Positions 1 to 7,440 of a DNA stretch of 11,977 bases are shown piece by piece. The notes under the pieces were generated by a model. It was not told the origin of the DNA, ran no database searches, and saw only the letters and a list, made by a program, of their open reading frames with translations. Both the position numbers and the translations under genes were made by a program. Source of the stretch: UBA7332 sp051648105 (GTDB taxonomy: Bacteria > Bacteroidota > Bacteroidia > Bacteroidales > UBA7332); NCBI GenBank assembly GCA_051648105.1, contig JBOFEN010000024.1, forward strand, positions 1-11,977. The letters run 5' to 3'. Numbering within the stretch: position 1 is the stretch's first letter; every line of letters begins with the position of its first letter.

Positions 1-497
1 AGCATACCTTTGAAGCCCATGTTAGCAACCATTTCTCCAATCTCTTCGCTATAGATTAACTCAGTATTTCTAAAGATGGTTGGCTTCTGGGCAAAGAGTG
101 CTTCAATCTTTTTGCTATGTTTTTGAACTTGTTGCTCAAACTCTATTGGGTCTATCAGTGATGATAGAGAGTGTGCATAGGTCTCGGCTAGAAACTCTAC
201 GCATCCTGTTGCTGCAAGTTTTTGTAGGTTTTCAAGAACTTCAGGTGCGTTAACCTCAAACTGTTCAATGGCTGTACCTGAGATGGAGAAGGCAACTTTG
301 AACTCTCGGTTGGAGTTCTCGATCATCTCCTTGATTGTATGTATTGCAGGGAGGTAGCTCTCGTGCACAAGGCGTGTAGCTATACTCTCGTTGTTGAAAT
401 CGTCGTAGTAGTAATTGTCTTTACCAATGTCGAAGAAGCGGTAGCGCTTTAGTCTGAACGGTTGGTGTATTTGAAAGTAGAAGCAGATAGTTTTCAT
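1..497 (-). CDS. GH57 family glycoside hydrolase (alpha-amylase type), N-terminal part only
   Basis: The ATG is at 497 and 165 codons are visible before the left edge cuts the gene. GH57 enzymes are retaining alpha-glucan hydrolases or transferases; with no visible signal peptide (it starts MKTICFYFQIHQPF) this one should be cytoplasmic and act on glycogen or malto-oligosaccharides. Three GH57 hallmarks can be read. HQPF is at residues 11-14 (conserved region 1). GCVEFLAETYAHSLSSL starts at residue 98 (region 2, G..E......H). FRNTELIYS is at residues 142-150, where E146 is the likely catalytic nucleophile by family position. The catalytic aspartate region lies beyond the window. The gene starts 17 bases after the glycosyltransferase stop, so it is probably the third gene of that operon. 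Which GH57 activity it has (amylase, 4-alpha-glucanotransferase, branching) cannot be told from this fragment. Confidence 0.88.
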   Translation of the reverse strand, partial: MKTICFYFQIHQPFRLKRYRFFDIGKDNYYYDDFNNESIATRLVHESYLPAIHTIKEMIENSNREFKVAFSISGTAIEQFEVNAPEVLENLQKLAATGCVEFLAETYAHSLSSLIDPIEFEQQVQKHSKKIEALFAQKPTIFRNTELIYSEEIGEMVANMGFKGM

Positions 498-514
498 ATT
501 TGGTGTATCTCTTA

Positions 515-1777
515 TTACTTGTTGATGACATTATTATAAATCTGTATCACTTTTGCTCCGGCCTTGGTCCACAATATTTGGTCTACTTCGTTCTTGCCCT
601 CAATCTTGAGATGTTCATACATAGCTGGGTATGTGACGATAGAGTAGATAGCGTCTGCCATGGAGTCTATATCCCAATAGTCTGTCTTTATGACGTTGTT
701 TAGGATTTCGGCACAGCCTGATTGTTTGGAGATAATGGATGGTACTCCTACTTGCATTGCCTCAAGTGGTGAGATGCCAAATGGCTCGGATACTGAAGGC
801 ATGATATATACATCGCTTGATTTTAGCATCTCATATACTTGTAGTCCTTTGAGGAATCCGGTGAAGTGAAACTTGTGGGCGATGTTGCGATCTGCAGCTA
901 GGCGTATCATCTCCTCCATCTTATCGCCACTGCCAGCCATGACGAATCGAACATTGCTTGTTCGCTTAAGTACTTTGGCTGCTGCTTCAACAAAGTATTC
1001 TGGACCTTTCTGCATGGTGATGCGTCCGAGAAAGGTGACTATCTTGTCTTGGCTATTTCTTTGTGGTGCAATAGCAGCGATCTCCTTGCTTATTGGTTCA
1101 ACGGCGTTGTGTACAGTGGTTACCTTTGATGGGTCAACGCCATACTTCTCAATTACTGTTTTGCGTGTTAGGTTGCTAACTGTAATAATATGGTCTGCGT
1201 AGTTCATCCCATCCTTCTCAATAGCGAAAACCTTTGGGTTAACATTGCCACGACTTCTGTCGAAGTCTGTTGCATGCACGTGTATTACAAGTGGTTTACC
1301 TGTGATCTGCTTTGCGTGAATGCCAGCAGGGTATGTAAGCCAGTCATGTGAGTGTATTACATCAAACTGCTCTGCTCTTGCAATGACGCCTGCTACAATT
1401 GAGTAGTTGTTTATCTCCTCTAGAAGGTTGTCGGGATATCGTCCGGAGAACTCTATGCATCCAAATTTATTAAGATGAAGGTAGTTGAAGTCTGAATAGA
1501 TGTTCTCGCGAAGTTTGTAATAGTTCTCTGGGGTGATAATATTACCAATAGATTGATTGATCTCCTCAGGTGTTACATCTCTGTAGGCCACTGGAGTGGT
1601 GTTTGCTCCAATGATCTTGGCAAAGCTTTTGTCTTCATCTCCCCATGGTTTTGGAATGACAAAAGTGATCTGCATGTCTCCGCACTCTGTCATCCCTTTT
1701 GTTAGGCCATAGCTAGCTGTGCCTAGTCCTCCGAGAATATGTGGTGGGAACTCCCATCCAAACATTAGGGCTTTCAT
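515..1777 (-). CDS. GT-B fold glycosyltransferase, glycogen/starch-synthase-like (GT4/GT5 type)
   Basis: This 420-residue cytoplasmic protein probably adds glucosyl units to an alpha-glucan from a nucleotide sugar. The N-terminal Rossmann half opens with WEFPPHILGGLGTASYGL (residues 8-25); the GGLG loop at 16-19 is typical of glycogen-synthase-like enzymes. HSHDWLTYPAG (142-152) is the usual acceptor-domain motif. The C-terminal half has FLGRITMQKGPE (249-260) and the nucleotide-sugar binding E-x7-E motif, SEPFGISPLEA, with E331 and E339. The ATG at 1777 overlaps the TGA of the debranching gene (ATGA, 1774-1777), a sign of translational coupling, and a GGGAG sits eight or so bases upstream. 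The setting between a debranching enzyme and a GH57 hydrolase supports a glycogen role. A different sugar donor or acceptor cannot be excluded from sequence alone. Confidence 0.85.
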   Translation of the reverse strand: MKALMFGWEFPPHILGGLGTASYGLTKGMTECGDMQITFVIPKPWGDEDKSFAKIIGANTTPVAYRDVTPEEINQSIGNIITPENYYKLRENIYSDFNYLHLNKFGCIEFSGRYPDNLLEEINNYSIVAGVIARAEQFDVIHSHDWLTYPAGIHAKQITGKPLVIHVHATDFDRSRGNVNPKVFAIEKDGMNYADHIITVSNLTRKTVIEKYGVDPSKVTTVHNAVEPISKEIAAIAPQRNSQDKIVTFLGRITMQKGPEYFVEAAAKVLKRTSNVRFVMAGSGDKMEEMIRLAADRNIAHKFHFTGFLKGLQVYEMLKSSDVYIMPSVSEPFGISPLEAMQVGVPSIISKQSGCAEILNNVIKTDYWDIDSMADAIYSIVTYPAMYEHLKIEGKNEVDQILWTKAGAKVIQIYNNVINK

Positions 1778-3726
1778 AGTTGATACTCCCTTTCGTATTG
1801 ATTAATGAGTACTTTAATTCTTAATATCTCAGCAACATTCATTGCGAATGAGATGGCTCCTCTTGCTTTGAATGGTGGATTGCCATCGAAGAGTTCTGCT
1901 AGTGTGCCAATGGAATGGTTGCGCATCTCGTCCTCGAAACCAATAAGTGCTCTATGAGCGAATGAGATGCCGCTGGCTTTGAAGATCTTAAGATATGCCT
2001 CAAGATAGAATCCTGTAAGCCAAGGCCATGCGGTGCCTTGATGGTATGCGAAGTCTCTTTGTACTTGAGGCCCCTCGTAATGGGGGTTGTATCCTGAGCT
2101 TTTGGGGCTTAATGAGCGTATCCCTTTTGGCGTTAGCAGCTCACGGGTAATGTAGTCAAGGCACTGTTTTCTCTCTTGCTTGTTTAGTGGAGAGTAGTCT
2201 AGTGCTAAAGCGAATACCATATTGGGTCTGACATTCCAGTTTGGTGTGTTCTCATCTATGAAGTCGAAGAGATAGCCGTGTTGGTTTTTGAACTTAGCAA
2301 CAAAGTTTGCTCCTACGATTTGCCCAAGTCGGCTTAGTTGATCGTATTGATCCTCATGTCCTAACTCCTTGGAGAGATGTGCCGCAAATAGTATTGCATT
2401 GTACCAAAGTGCATTTACCTCTACAAGGTATCCTGTTCTAGCAACGATAGGAACTCCTCCTGAGGTAGCATTCATCCACGAAACGGCTTTCTGCTTGCCT
2501 TCACAAGATAGTAGCTTGTTGTCTCTTAGGTGGAGATTGCTATGTATGTTTCGCTCTATGTATTTGATAATGTCAAAGACAAGAGTGGAGTAGTGCTCTT
2601 TTGCTGCTTTAGGATCCTCTTTGTGTAGCTGCTGGATCGACCAAATGGCCCATAGTAGTACGTCTGGTTGCTCTATCTCTTGGATGACTTTGTCTTGTTT
2701 AGCCTCGAGTATGAACTTGTAAATTGCTTTTTGGGCTGTGTTCATGATCTCAAAGAAGTTCTTCTTTTCTCCTATGGAGAGGGTGGTTCCGGGTAGTGAT
2801 ACAAATAGATCTCGTGCTCTAACCTTGAACCATGGGTAGCCAGCAATGATGTAGAGACTCTCGTGGTCACGACGGTTATAGAACTGCTGAGCAGCGGTTT
2901 TTAAGCAGTTGTAGAAGTCTGTACGAGGGGTACGGCTCTTAACTTCCCATTCCCAAAGTGTTTTGAGATTTTTTGAGCTGGTCTCGCTTAGTCCGGCTGA
3001 GAAGTAGATGCTTTCTCCTTTCTTTATTGGGAATTCAAAGTAGCCAGGAACGTATAGATCTTCTTTTGCATAGAATCCTCTCTCTTGATCTTTTAGGTAC
3101 TCAATGCCTCTGTACCAGTCAGGAGTGAAAACAAATTCATTCTTTTTGCTTAACTGCATATACAAAAGAGGGTATCCTCTATACATAGAGGTGCATATTC
3201 CGTTGTCAATCAAGAGGTACTCTTTGTTTGCGTCGTTATTCTCATTTGTCAGCATCTTCACGCTTCGGAATGCCATGAATGGCTTGAGTCGAAGTGTTGT
3301 GGGTGAGTGTGCGTCGATAAGTGTGTACTTGAGAAGGAATCTGTTCTCGTGTGAGCTGAAAACCTTCTCTTTTGAGAGAATAATACCTCCAACACGGTAG
3401 GTGGTGCGTGAGACTGCATCGCAGTTGAACTCACGAATATACTTATGACCTCTAGGTGAGAAGTTCTCATCGCTATATTTATGTAGACCTAAGTTAAATT
3501 CAGCTCCATGTTGAATGACCGTCTCATCGAGTGATGAGAGTAGAACATGGTTATCATCATCTAGCTCTGGTATGGGAACAACCAAAAGTCCATGATACTT
3601 TCGTGTATTACAGTCTACAACTGTAGTACAGCTATAAGCACCAGATTTGTTTGTCCTTAACAGCTCTTTATGAAGTGATTGTTCTAGGTTGATTAGTTCT
3701 GTTTTGTCAAATTGTAGATACTTCAT
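1774..3726 (-). CDS. Glycogen debranching enzyme (amylo-alpha-1,6-glucosidase family)
   Basis: This 650-residue cytoplasmic protein is of the bacterial/archaeal debranching type, which removes alpha-1,6 branch points in glycogen. The N-terminal beta-rich domain (about 15-270) contains the family signature SGAYSCTTVVDCNTRKYHGLLV around residues 28-49 (NTRKYHGLL at 40-48). The C-terminal (alpha/alpha)6 domain begins near 280 and has AGYPWFKVRARD (295-306), SWMNA (416-420), LVEVNALWYNA (434-444), AYHQGTAWPWLTG (560-572) and ELFDGNPPFKARGA (611-624). Homologues as I know them usually read WGRD where this reads RARD, and WMDA where this reads WMNA, so two conserved positions look changed. The reading frame is intact and of normal length. 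It is the first gene of the debranching enzyme-glycosyltransferase-GH57 group and lies 59 bases downstream of marC, with no clear Shine-Dalgarno before the ATG and no clear promoter in that gap. Confidence 0.9.
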   Translation of the reverse strand: MKYLQFDKTELINLEQSLHKELLRTNKSGAYSCTTVVDCNTRKYHGLLVVPIPELDDDNHVLLSSLDETVIQHGAEFNLGLHKYSDENFSPRGHKYIREFNCDAVSRTTYRVGGIILSKEKVFSSHENRFLLKYTLIDAHSPTTLRLKPFMAFRSVKMLTNENNDANKEYLLIDNGICTSMYRGYPLLYMQLSKKNEFVFTPDWYRGIEYLKDQERGFYAKEDLYVPGYFEFPIKKGESIYFSAGLSETSSKNLKTLWEWEVKSRTPRTDFYNCLKTAAQQFYNRRDHESLYIIAGYPWFKVRARDLFVSLPGTTLSIGEKKNFFEIMNTAQKAIYKFILEAKQDKVIQEIEQPDVLLWAIWSIQQLHKEDPKAAKEHYSTLVFDIIKYIERNIHSNLHLRDNKLLSCEGKQKAVSWMNATSGGVPIVARTGYLVEVNALWYNAILFAAHLSKELGHEDQYDQLSRLGQIVGANFVAKFKNQHGYLFDFIDENTPNWNVRPNMVFALALDYSPLNKQERKQCLDYITRELLTPKGIRSLSPKSSGYNPHYEGPQVQRDFAYHQGTAWPWLTGFYLEAYLKIFKASGISFAHRALIGFEDEMRNHSIGTLAELFDGNPPFKARGAISFAMNVAEILRIKVLINQYEREYQL

Positions 3727-3785
3727 TATATGGAACTTTTTTCAGATCGATGAGATGAAATAATATTTTGTCTTGAATTTATCCC

Positions 3786-4388
3786 TTAGGCTGCGTCGCC
3801 AAATAGCTTGACAATAGTTGCAATGTTTGAAACGAATAGTTTAACGGAAATAGCCAGAAGGATGATTCCGAAGAATTTACGAAGCATATAAACGCCTCCT
3901 TTACCTAGTATGCGCTCAATTATGTTTACTTTTTTAAGTACGATATATACAATAATAAGGTTTAAAACAACTGCAGCAATGATATTGATAATGTGGAATT
4001 CGGCACGAAGGGATAATAGTGCAGTGAAAGCACCTGCGCCTGCAATTAGAGGAAAAACAAGAGGAACCATTGTAGATTGGCCGTCGGGTGTGTCATTCTT
4101 GAATATCTCGTGACCAAAAGTCATCTCGGCTGCCATAACGAAAAGTATTAGTGATCCAGCAACTGCGAATGAGTGAATGTCTACTCCAAAGAGTTTTAAT
4201 ATACCGTCTCCAATGTATAGAAATCCTAACATGAAGAGAAGTGAGTAGAAAAATGCCATTTCTGGGTTGTATCCTTTTCCTCTATTCTTTAATCCGATAA
4301 TGATAGGTAAACAGCCTGTGATGTCAATTATGGCAAAAAGAACCATAAATGCACTTGTTACTTCTAGTAAGTTAAAATTACTCAACAT
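3786..4388 (-). CDS. MarC family integral membrane protein
   Basis: A 200-residue inner-membrane protein with about six hydrophobic segments (roughly 10-32, 45-65, 73-92, 108-127, 131-151, 170-195). The MarC pattern is visible as FAIIDITGCLPIIIGL (18-33; other families have a DP.G..P motif here) and PLVFPLIAGAGAFTALLSL (109-127; classical members have GPGA). The molecular function of MarC proteins is not established; the old link to multiple antibiotic resistance has not held up, so no function is assigned. I chose the ATG at 4388 instead of the upstream in-frame ATG at 4394, because a perfect AGGAGG lies 6 bases before 4388 but abuts the other. The gene has its own promoter (4462-4492) and is followed 59 bases later by the glycogen operon without an obvious terminator, so read-through is likely. 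Confidence 0.85.
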   Translation of the reverse strand: MLSNFNLLEVTSAFMVLFAIIDITGCLPIIIGLKNRGKGYNPEMAFFYSLLFMLGFLYIGDGILKLFGVDIHSFAVAGSLILFVMAAEMTFGHEIFKNDTPDGQSTMVPLVFPLIAGAGAFTALLSLRAEFHIINIIAAVVLNLIIVYIVLKKVNIIERILGKGGVYMLRKFFGIILLAISVKLFVSNIATIVKLFGDAA

Positions 4389-4394
4389 TTCCAT

Positions 4395-4400
4395 CCTCCT
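4395..4400 (-). promoter_or_regulatory. Strong ribosome binding site deciding the marC start
   Basis: Minus-strand AGGAGG, within AAGAAGGAGG, lies 6 bases before the ATG at 4388 and 0 bases before the ATG at 4394. That spacing favours the downstream start. A canonical Shine-Dalgarno like this is uncommon among the genes of this window. Confidence 0.7.
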
Positions 4401-4461
4401 TCTTTTCTCATTTTAGTGGTAATTGTTTTCATAGATTAATTAGTGTTGTTTGATTTGTTTA

Positions 4462-4492
4462 CAAATATAAATATTTTGAGTTGTTCTACAAG
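4462..4492 (-). promoter_or_regulatory. Bacteroidota-type promoter for marC (and possibly the glycogen operon)
   Basis: On the minus strand CTTG (4492-4489) is followed after 19 bases by TATATTTG (4469-4462), a perfect match to the Bacteroidota -7 element TAnnTTTG with the TTG of the -33 element at normal spacing. Transcription would start near 4455, leaving a leader of about 65 bases before the marC ATG. Confidence 0.65.
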
Positions 4493-4530
4493 ATATAACG
4501 GAGTATTAAGTCAATTTTTCAAACAACTAT

Positions 4531-4557
4531 GTTGCACTGGCTTTAAAGTTATGCAAC
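4531..4557. repeat. Inverted repeat GTTGCA-N15-TGCAAC, possible operator
   Basis: GTTGCA (4531-4536) and TGCAAC (4552-4557) are perfect 6-base inverted half-sites with centres 21 bp apart, two turns of the helix. They end 2 bases before the -33 element of the pdxJ promoter and lie between the two divergent promoters. This is compatible with a dimeric regulator, but one 6-base repeat in AT-rich DNA can arise by chance. Confidence 0.3.
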
Positions 4558-4559
4558 TT

Positions 4560-4593
4560 TTTGGCAGAAATATGGCTGAAACTTGTATATTTG
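4560..4593 (+). promoter_or_regulatory. Bacteroidota-type promoter for pdxJ
   Basis: TTTG (4560-4563) is followed after 22 bases by TATATTTG (4586-4593), a perfect TAnnTTTG -7 element; the spacing is slightly longer than the usual 19-21. Transcription would start near 4600, giving a leader of about 43 bases before the pdxJ ATG at 4644. It probably drives the whole pdxJ-exbB-exbD-tonB-DJ-1 unit, as no other clear promoter was seen up to 7995. Confidence 0.65.
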
Positions 4594-4643
4594 CAAGGAG
4601 AAGAGGTCTATTCTAATTTGATAAATTGTGTAATAAAAAGAAA

Positions 4644-5357
4644 ATGACTAAGTTAAGTGTAAATATAAATAAAATAGCAACCTTGCGTAACTCGCGCGGG
4701 GGTTATGTGCCTGATCCAATTAAAGTAGCTATCGATTGTGAGAGGTTTGGTGCGGAGGGTATTACTGTTCATCCTCGTCCAGATGAGAGACATATTAGAT
4801 ATGCTGATGTTTTAGCATTGAAACCAGTCGTGACAACTGAATTTAACATTGAGGGTTATCCTGAGAAAAAGTTTATTGAACTAGTACTTAGTGTAAAGCC
4901 AACTCAAGTAACTCTTGTTCCTGATGCTCCAGGTCAATTGACCTCTAATCATGGGTGGAATACAGAGAAAAACCTCCATCTACTTAGAGAGTTAACCACG
5001 GAGTTTCGTTCTAATGGGATAAGAACTTCAATATTCGTTGATCCTTCTACTCGTATGGTTGAGTATGGAGCTAAAGCTGGGGCTGATAGAGTAGAATTAT
5101 ACACAGAGCCTTATGCATTGGAGTTTCCAGTTGATCCTAAAGGGGCAATAAAGCAGTATCTAGAGGCGGCGAAAGTTGCTAAAGAGTGTGAGTTGGGATT
5201 AAATGCAGGACATGATCTAAGTCTTGAGAATTTGGCATATTTCAAACAGATGATACCGTGGTGTGATGAAGTATCTATCGGTCATGCATTGATTGCTGAT
5301 GCTCTTTACTTAGGACTTGAGGAGACGGTTAAAAGATATAAAGAGGCTCTAAAATAA
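4644..5357 (+). CDS. pdxJ: Pyridoxine 5'-phosphate synthase PdxJ
   Basis: PdxJ catalyses the last step of the deoxyxylulose-5-phosphate-dependent vitamin B6 route, joining 1-deoxy-D-xylulose 5-phosphate and 3-amino-2-oxopropyl phosphate into pyridoxine 5'-phosphate in the cytoplasm. The 237-residue TIM-barrel protein is full length. Visible signatures are LSVNINKIATLRNSRGG (4-20), GITVHPRPDERHIRYADV (39-56, with H43 the likely catalytic histidine), TEFNIEGYPE (65-74, E70 likely catalytic), TLVPDAPGQLTSNHGW (90-105), STRMVEYGAKAGADRVELYT (135-154), LNAGHDLSLENL (186-197, H190 likely catalytic) and EVSIGHALIADALYLG (209-224). The ATG at 4644 gives the usual family N-terminus (MTKLSVNINKIATLRN); an in-frame TTG at 4626 would add six residues without support. 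It heads the unit leading into exbB 65 bases downstream. Confidence 0.97.
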   Translation: MTKLSVNINKIATLRNSRGGYVPDPIKVAIDCERFGAEGITVHPRPDERHIRYADVLALKPVVTTEFNIEGYPEKKFIELVLSVKPTQVTLVPDAPGQLTSNHGWNTEKNLHLLRELTTEFRSNGIRTSIFVDPSTRMVEYGAKAGADRVELYTEPYALEFPVDPKGAIKQYLEAAKVAKECELGLNAGHDLSLENLAYFKQMIPWCDEVSIGHALIADALYLGLEETVKRYKEALK

Positions 5358-5422
5358 GGAAGCCAAAGAGATTGTGATTAATTGAAAATTCAAAACCACA
5401 AAGTATAAATATTAAAGATAAG

Positions 5423-6130
5423 ATGAGCCTACTATTAACTATTCAGCAGGAGAGAGCTATGGATGTGGCATCACAGATGCCAGTGTTGACAGATGCAGCG
5501 CAGGTTGCTAAAATTAACCTTGTGGAGTTGGCATTAAATGGTGGTTGGATTATGATACCCCTTGCTTTACTCTCAGTTCTTTCTGTTTATATATTCTTTG
5601 AGCGTTGGATTATTATTCGTAGAGCTGCGGCTGATGATGATACCTTCATGCAGAAGATAAAGGATTATATTCTTGGTGGAAAATTCGATGCTGCAATCAA
5701 ATTGTGTCATCAAGTGAATACTCCTTCGTCGAGAATGATCGAGAAAGGTATATCACGTTTGGGTAGACCAATGAATGATGTTCAGGTAGCAATCGAGAAT
5801 GTTGGAAATATTGAGGTTGCTAAACTTGAAAAAGGATTCCCTCTATTGGCTACAGTAGCTGCGGGTGCTCCTATGATTGGTTTTTTGGGAACTGTTTCTG
5901 GTATGATCCAGGCTTTTTTTGATATGGCAAATGCTGGAAATAATGCTGATATCTCTCTACTCTCTGATGGTATTTATCAAGCTTTGGTAACTACTGTTGC
6001 AGGTCTGATTGTTGGTATTATCACACTTTTTGCTTACAACTATTTAGTAGCATTGGTTGATGGAGTGGTAAATAAGATGGAAACAAAGACTATGGAGTTT
6101 ATGGATCTACTGAATACACCTGCAAAATAA
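5423..6130 (+). CDS. exbB: ExbB/TolQ/MotA-family proton channel protein
   Basis: This 235-residue inner-membrane protein forms, with ExbD, the proton-driven motor that energises TonB. Three membrane segments can be seen at about 41-60, 138-160 and 183-207. The family-defining stretch LLATVAAGAPMIGFLGTVSG (141-160) is followed by GIYQALVTTVAGLIVGI (183-199). Between TM1 and TM2 lies the cytoplasmic domain typical of the family. The order ExbB-ExbD-TonB immediately downstream supports the TonB system over the Tol system or flagellar MotA. The start at 5423 has only a weak purine-rich upstream region; in-frame ATGs at residues 13 and 19 are possible alternatives and would remove only part of the periplasmic N-terminus. 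No promoter was seen in the 65 bases after pdxJ. Confidence 0.92.
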   Translation: MSLLLTIQQERAMDVASQMPVLTDAAQVAKINLVELALNGGWIMIPLALLSVLSVYIFFERWIIIRRAAADDDTFMQKIKDYILGGKFDAAIKLCHQVNTPSSRMIEKGISRLGRPMNDVQVAIENVGNIEVAKLEKGFPLLATVAAGAPMIGFLGTVSGMIQAFFDMANAGNNADISLLSDGIYQALVTTVAGLIVGIITLFAYNYLVALVDGVVNKMETKTMEFMDLLNTPAK

Positions 6131-6140
6131 ACATACCATT

Positions 6141-6148
6141 AAGGAGAT
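6141..6148 (+). promoter_or_regulatory. Ribosome binding site of exbD
   Basis: AAGGAGAT is placed 6 bases before the exbD ATG at 6155. It is a near-perfect Shine-Dalgarno, unlike the weak ones of the neighbouring genes, and fixes the start. Confidence 0.7.
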
Positions 6149-6154
6149 ATAAAC

Positions 6155-6565
6155 ATGGCTTTAAAACGAAGAAATCGCATTACAGCAACATTTAGTATGG
6201 CTTCCATGACGGATGTTATATTTCTTTTGCTAATCTTCTTCATGGTGACATCTACTGTGGTATTCCCCAATGCAATAAAGGTATTACTACCTCAAAGCAA
6301 ACAGCAGACCTCAGCAAAACCGTTGACTAGATTGACAGTTGATGCAGAGTTGAATTACTATGTTGCTTTCGGTGGTGATAGGGAGAGACAAGTCACTTTT
6401 GATGAGATTGCTCCATTCTTGATTAGTGTCAAGGAGCGTGAGCCTGAGATGTATGTTGCTCTTTATGCAGATCAAACTATACCTTATAGTGAGGTAGTTA
6501 AGATGTTGAACATAGCAAATGAGAATCAGTTTAAGATGATCTTGGCTACACGTCCAAAGAAATAA
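6155..6565 (+). CDS. exbD: ExbD/TolR-family biopolymer transport protein
   Basis: A 136-residue protein with one N-terminal membrane helix and a periplasmic domain, the stator partner of ExbB. The cytoplasmic tail (MALKRRNRITATFSMAS) is followed by MTDVIFLLLIFFMVTST (18-34); D20 is the membrane aspartate expected to carry protons in this family. The C-terminal domain (about 55-136) ends with the typical VALYADQTIPYSEVVKMLN (101-119). Length and layout are normal. It starts 24 bases after exbB and ends 15 bases before the tonB ATG, consistent with one transcript. Confidence 0.93.
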   Translation: MALKRRNRITATFSMASMTDVIFLLLIFFMVTSTVVFPNAIKVLLPQSKQQTSAKPLTRLTVDAELNYYVAFGGDRERQVTFDEIAPFLISVKEREPEMYVALYADQTIPYSEVVKMLNIANENQFKMILATRPKK

Positions 6566-6580
6566 ACCTTGCAATATGGT

Positions 6581-7438
6581 ATGGAGAAAAAAAACGAAAG
6601 AGTTGTTGCTGGTATAGCAACATTGCTCATACACTTGCTTATACTTTTGATTCTTTTCTACTGCGGTTTGAGTAGATATATTCCTCAAGAGGAGGAGGGC
6701 ATTGAAGTAATATTTGGAAATCAGATAGAGGCATCTGGAGAGGTCAAATATACTGAAGAGCTCTCGGTGGAGACTCCACCACAAGAGAATGTGTCTCCTC
6801 CGGAACCAGTGATTGAACAACCTGCTGAAGAGGAGATAGTTTCTCAGCCTGATGAGGAATCTATTGCATTAGCTGAGAAGAAAAAGAAGGAAACGGAGAA
6901 GCAAAAACAGGAGCTCGAGAAGCTAAAAAGAGAAGAATATGCCAAACAGGAGCAAGAGCGTAAATTGCGCGAGGCTGAAGAGAGGCGTATAGCTGAGGAG
7001 AAGAGTAAAGCGGAGGCTATAAGCAAGAGAACATCTGGTGCTTTTGCTAAAGCAACGGACTCCTCTCAAGGTGATTCAAAGGGTGGTGCTTCTGGCATAG
7101 AAGGAAGCCAAGATGGTAACTCTAAAACAGGTGTAACCCAGGGTATTGGTGGAAATGGGGATAGCTGGACTCTTGATGGAAGAAGAATTAGAGGTAAACT
7201 TCCTCGTCCTGAGGATAGGAGTAACTATGAGGGTCAAATCGTTGTTAATATAACTGTTGATCCTTCAGGCAAAGTAATACAAGCCTCTATTAATGCTTCG
7301 AAATCGAGGGGTGCTGCAGCAAGTGTGGAGACTCTGCGACAAAAAGCCGTAAATGCTGCTAAAACGGCGACGTTCGATGATGCAAACTCTACAACGAATG
7401 CTAGGGGGGAGATTAAGTACCAGTTTAAGACATACTAA
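6581..7438 (+). CDS. TonB-family energy transducer with TolA-like coiled coil
   Basis: A 285-residue inner-membrane-anchored periplasmic protein that should couple the ExbB-ExbD motor to outer-membrane receptors. A short cytoplasmic tail is followed by one membrane helix (about 9-29, AGIATLLIHLLILLILFYCG). Next come an acidic, proline-bearing stretch (about 36-92), a highly charged Lys/Glu coiled coil (about 95-150, as in TolA), a Gly/Ser-rich linker (about 155-195) and a C-terminal TonB/TolA-like domain (about 198-285) containing WTLDGRRIRGKLPRPED and VNITVDPSGKVIQASI. The ATG at 6581 was preferred to the in-frame TTG at 6569. The long coiled coil instead of a Pro-Lys/Pro-Glu rod makes TolA-like function a real alternative. 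The start of the next gene lies 2 bases after its stop. Confidence 0.85.
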   Translation: MEKKNERVVAGIATLLIHLLILLILFYCGLSRYIPQEEEGIEVIFGNQIEASGEVKYTEELSVETPPQENVSPPEPVIEQPAEEEIVSQPDEESIALAEKKKKETEKQKQELEKLKREEYAKQEQERKLREAEERRIAEEKSKAEAISKRTSGAFAKATDSSQGDSKGGASGIEGSQDGNSKTGVTQGIGGNGDSWTLDGRRIRGKLPRPEDRSNYEGQIVVNITVDPSGKVIQASINASKSRGAAASVETLRQKAVNAAKTATFDDANSTTNARGEIKYQFKTY

Positions 7439-7440
7439 TT

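Noticed and set aside
4626..4643. In-frame TTG start that would lengthen PdxJ by six residues
   Set aside because: The ATG at 4644 gives the standard PdxJ N-terminus, and the extra residues (CNKKK and so on) have no family support or ribosome binding site.
4395..4643. Riboswitch or other structured leader upstream of pdxJ
   Set aside because: The predicted leader is only about 43 bases and shows no conserved riboswitch core; nothing beyond the two promoters and the short inverted repeat was seen.
5358..5422. TTGTG/CACAA inverted repeat in the pdxJ-exbB gap as an attenuator or terminator
   Set aside because: The stem is 5 bp with a 20-base AT-rich loop and no T-tract; the T-free right flank does not support termination.
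6569..6580. In-frame TTG start for the TonB-like gene
   Set aside because: The ATG at 6581 gives a normal short cytoplasmic tail before the membrane helix; the TTG lies only 3 bases after the exbD stop and adds four residues with no support.
6311..6820. 169-residue open frame on the minus strand across exbD and the tonB start
   Set aside because: It is antisense to two well-recognised genes, has low-complexity composition and matches no family I know; it is a shadow of the coding strand.
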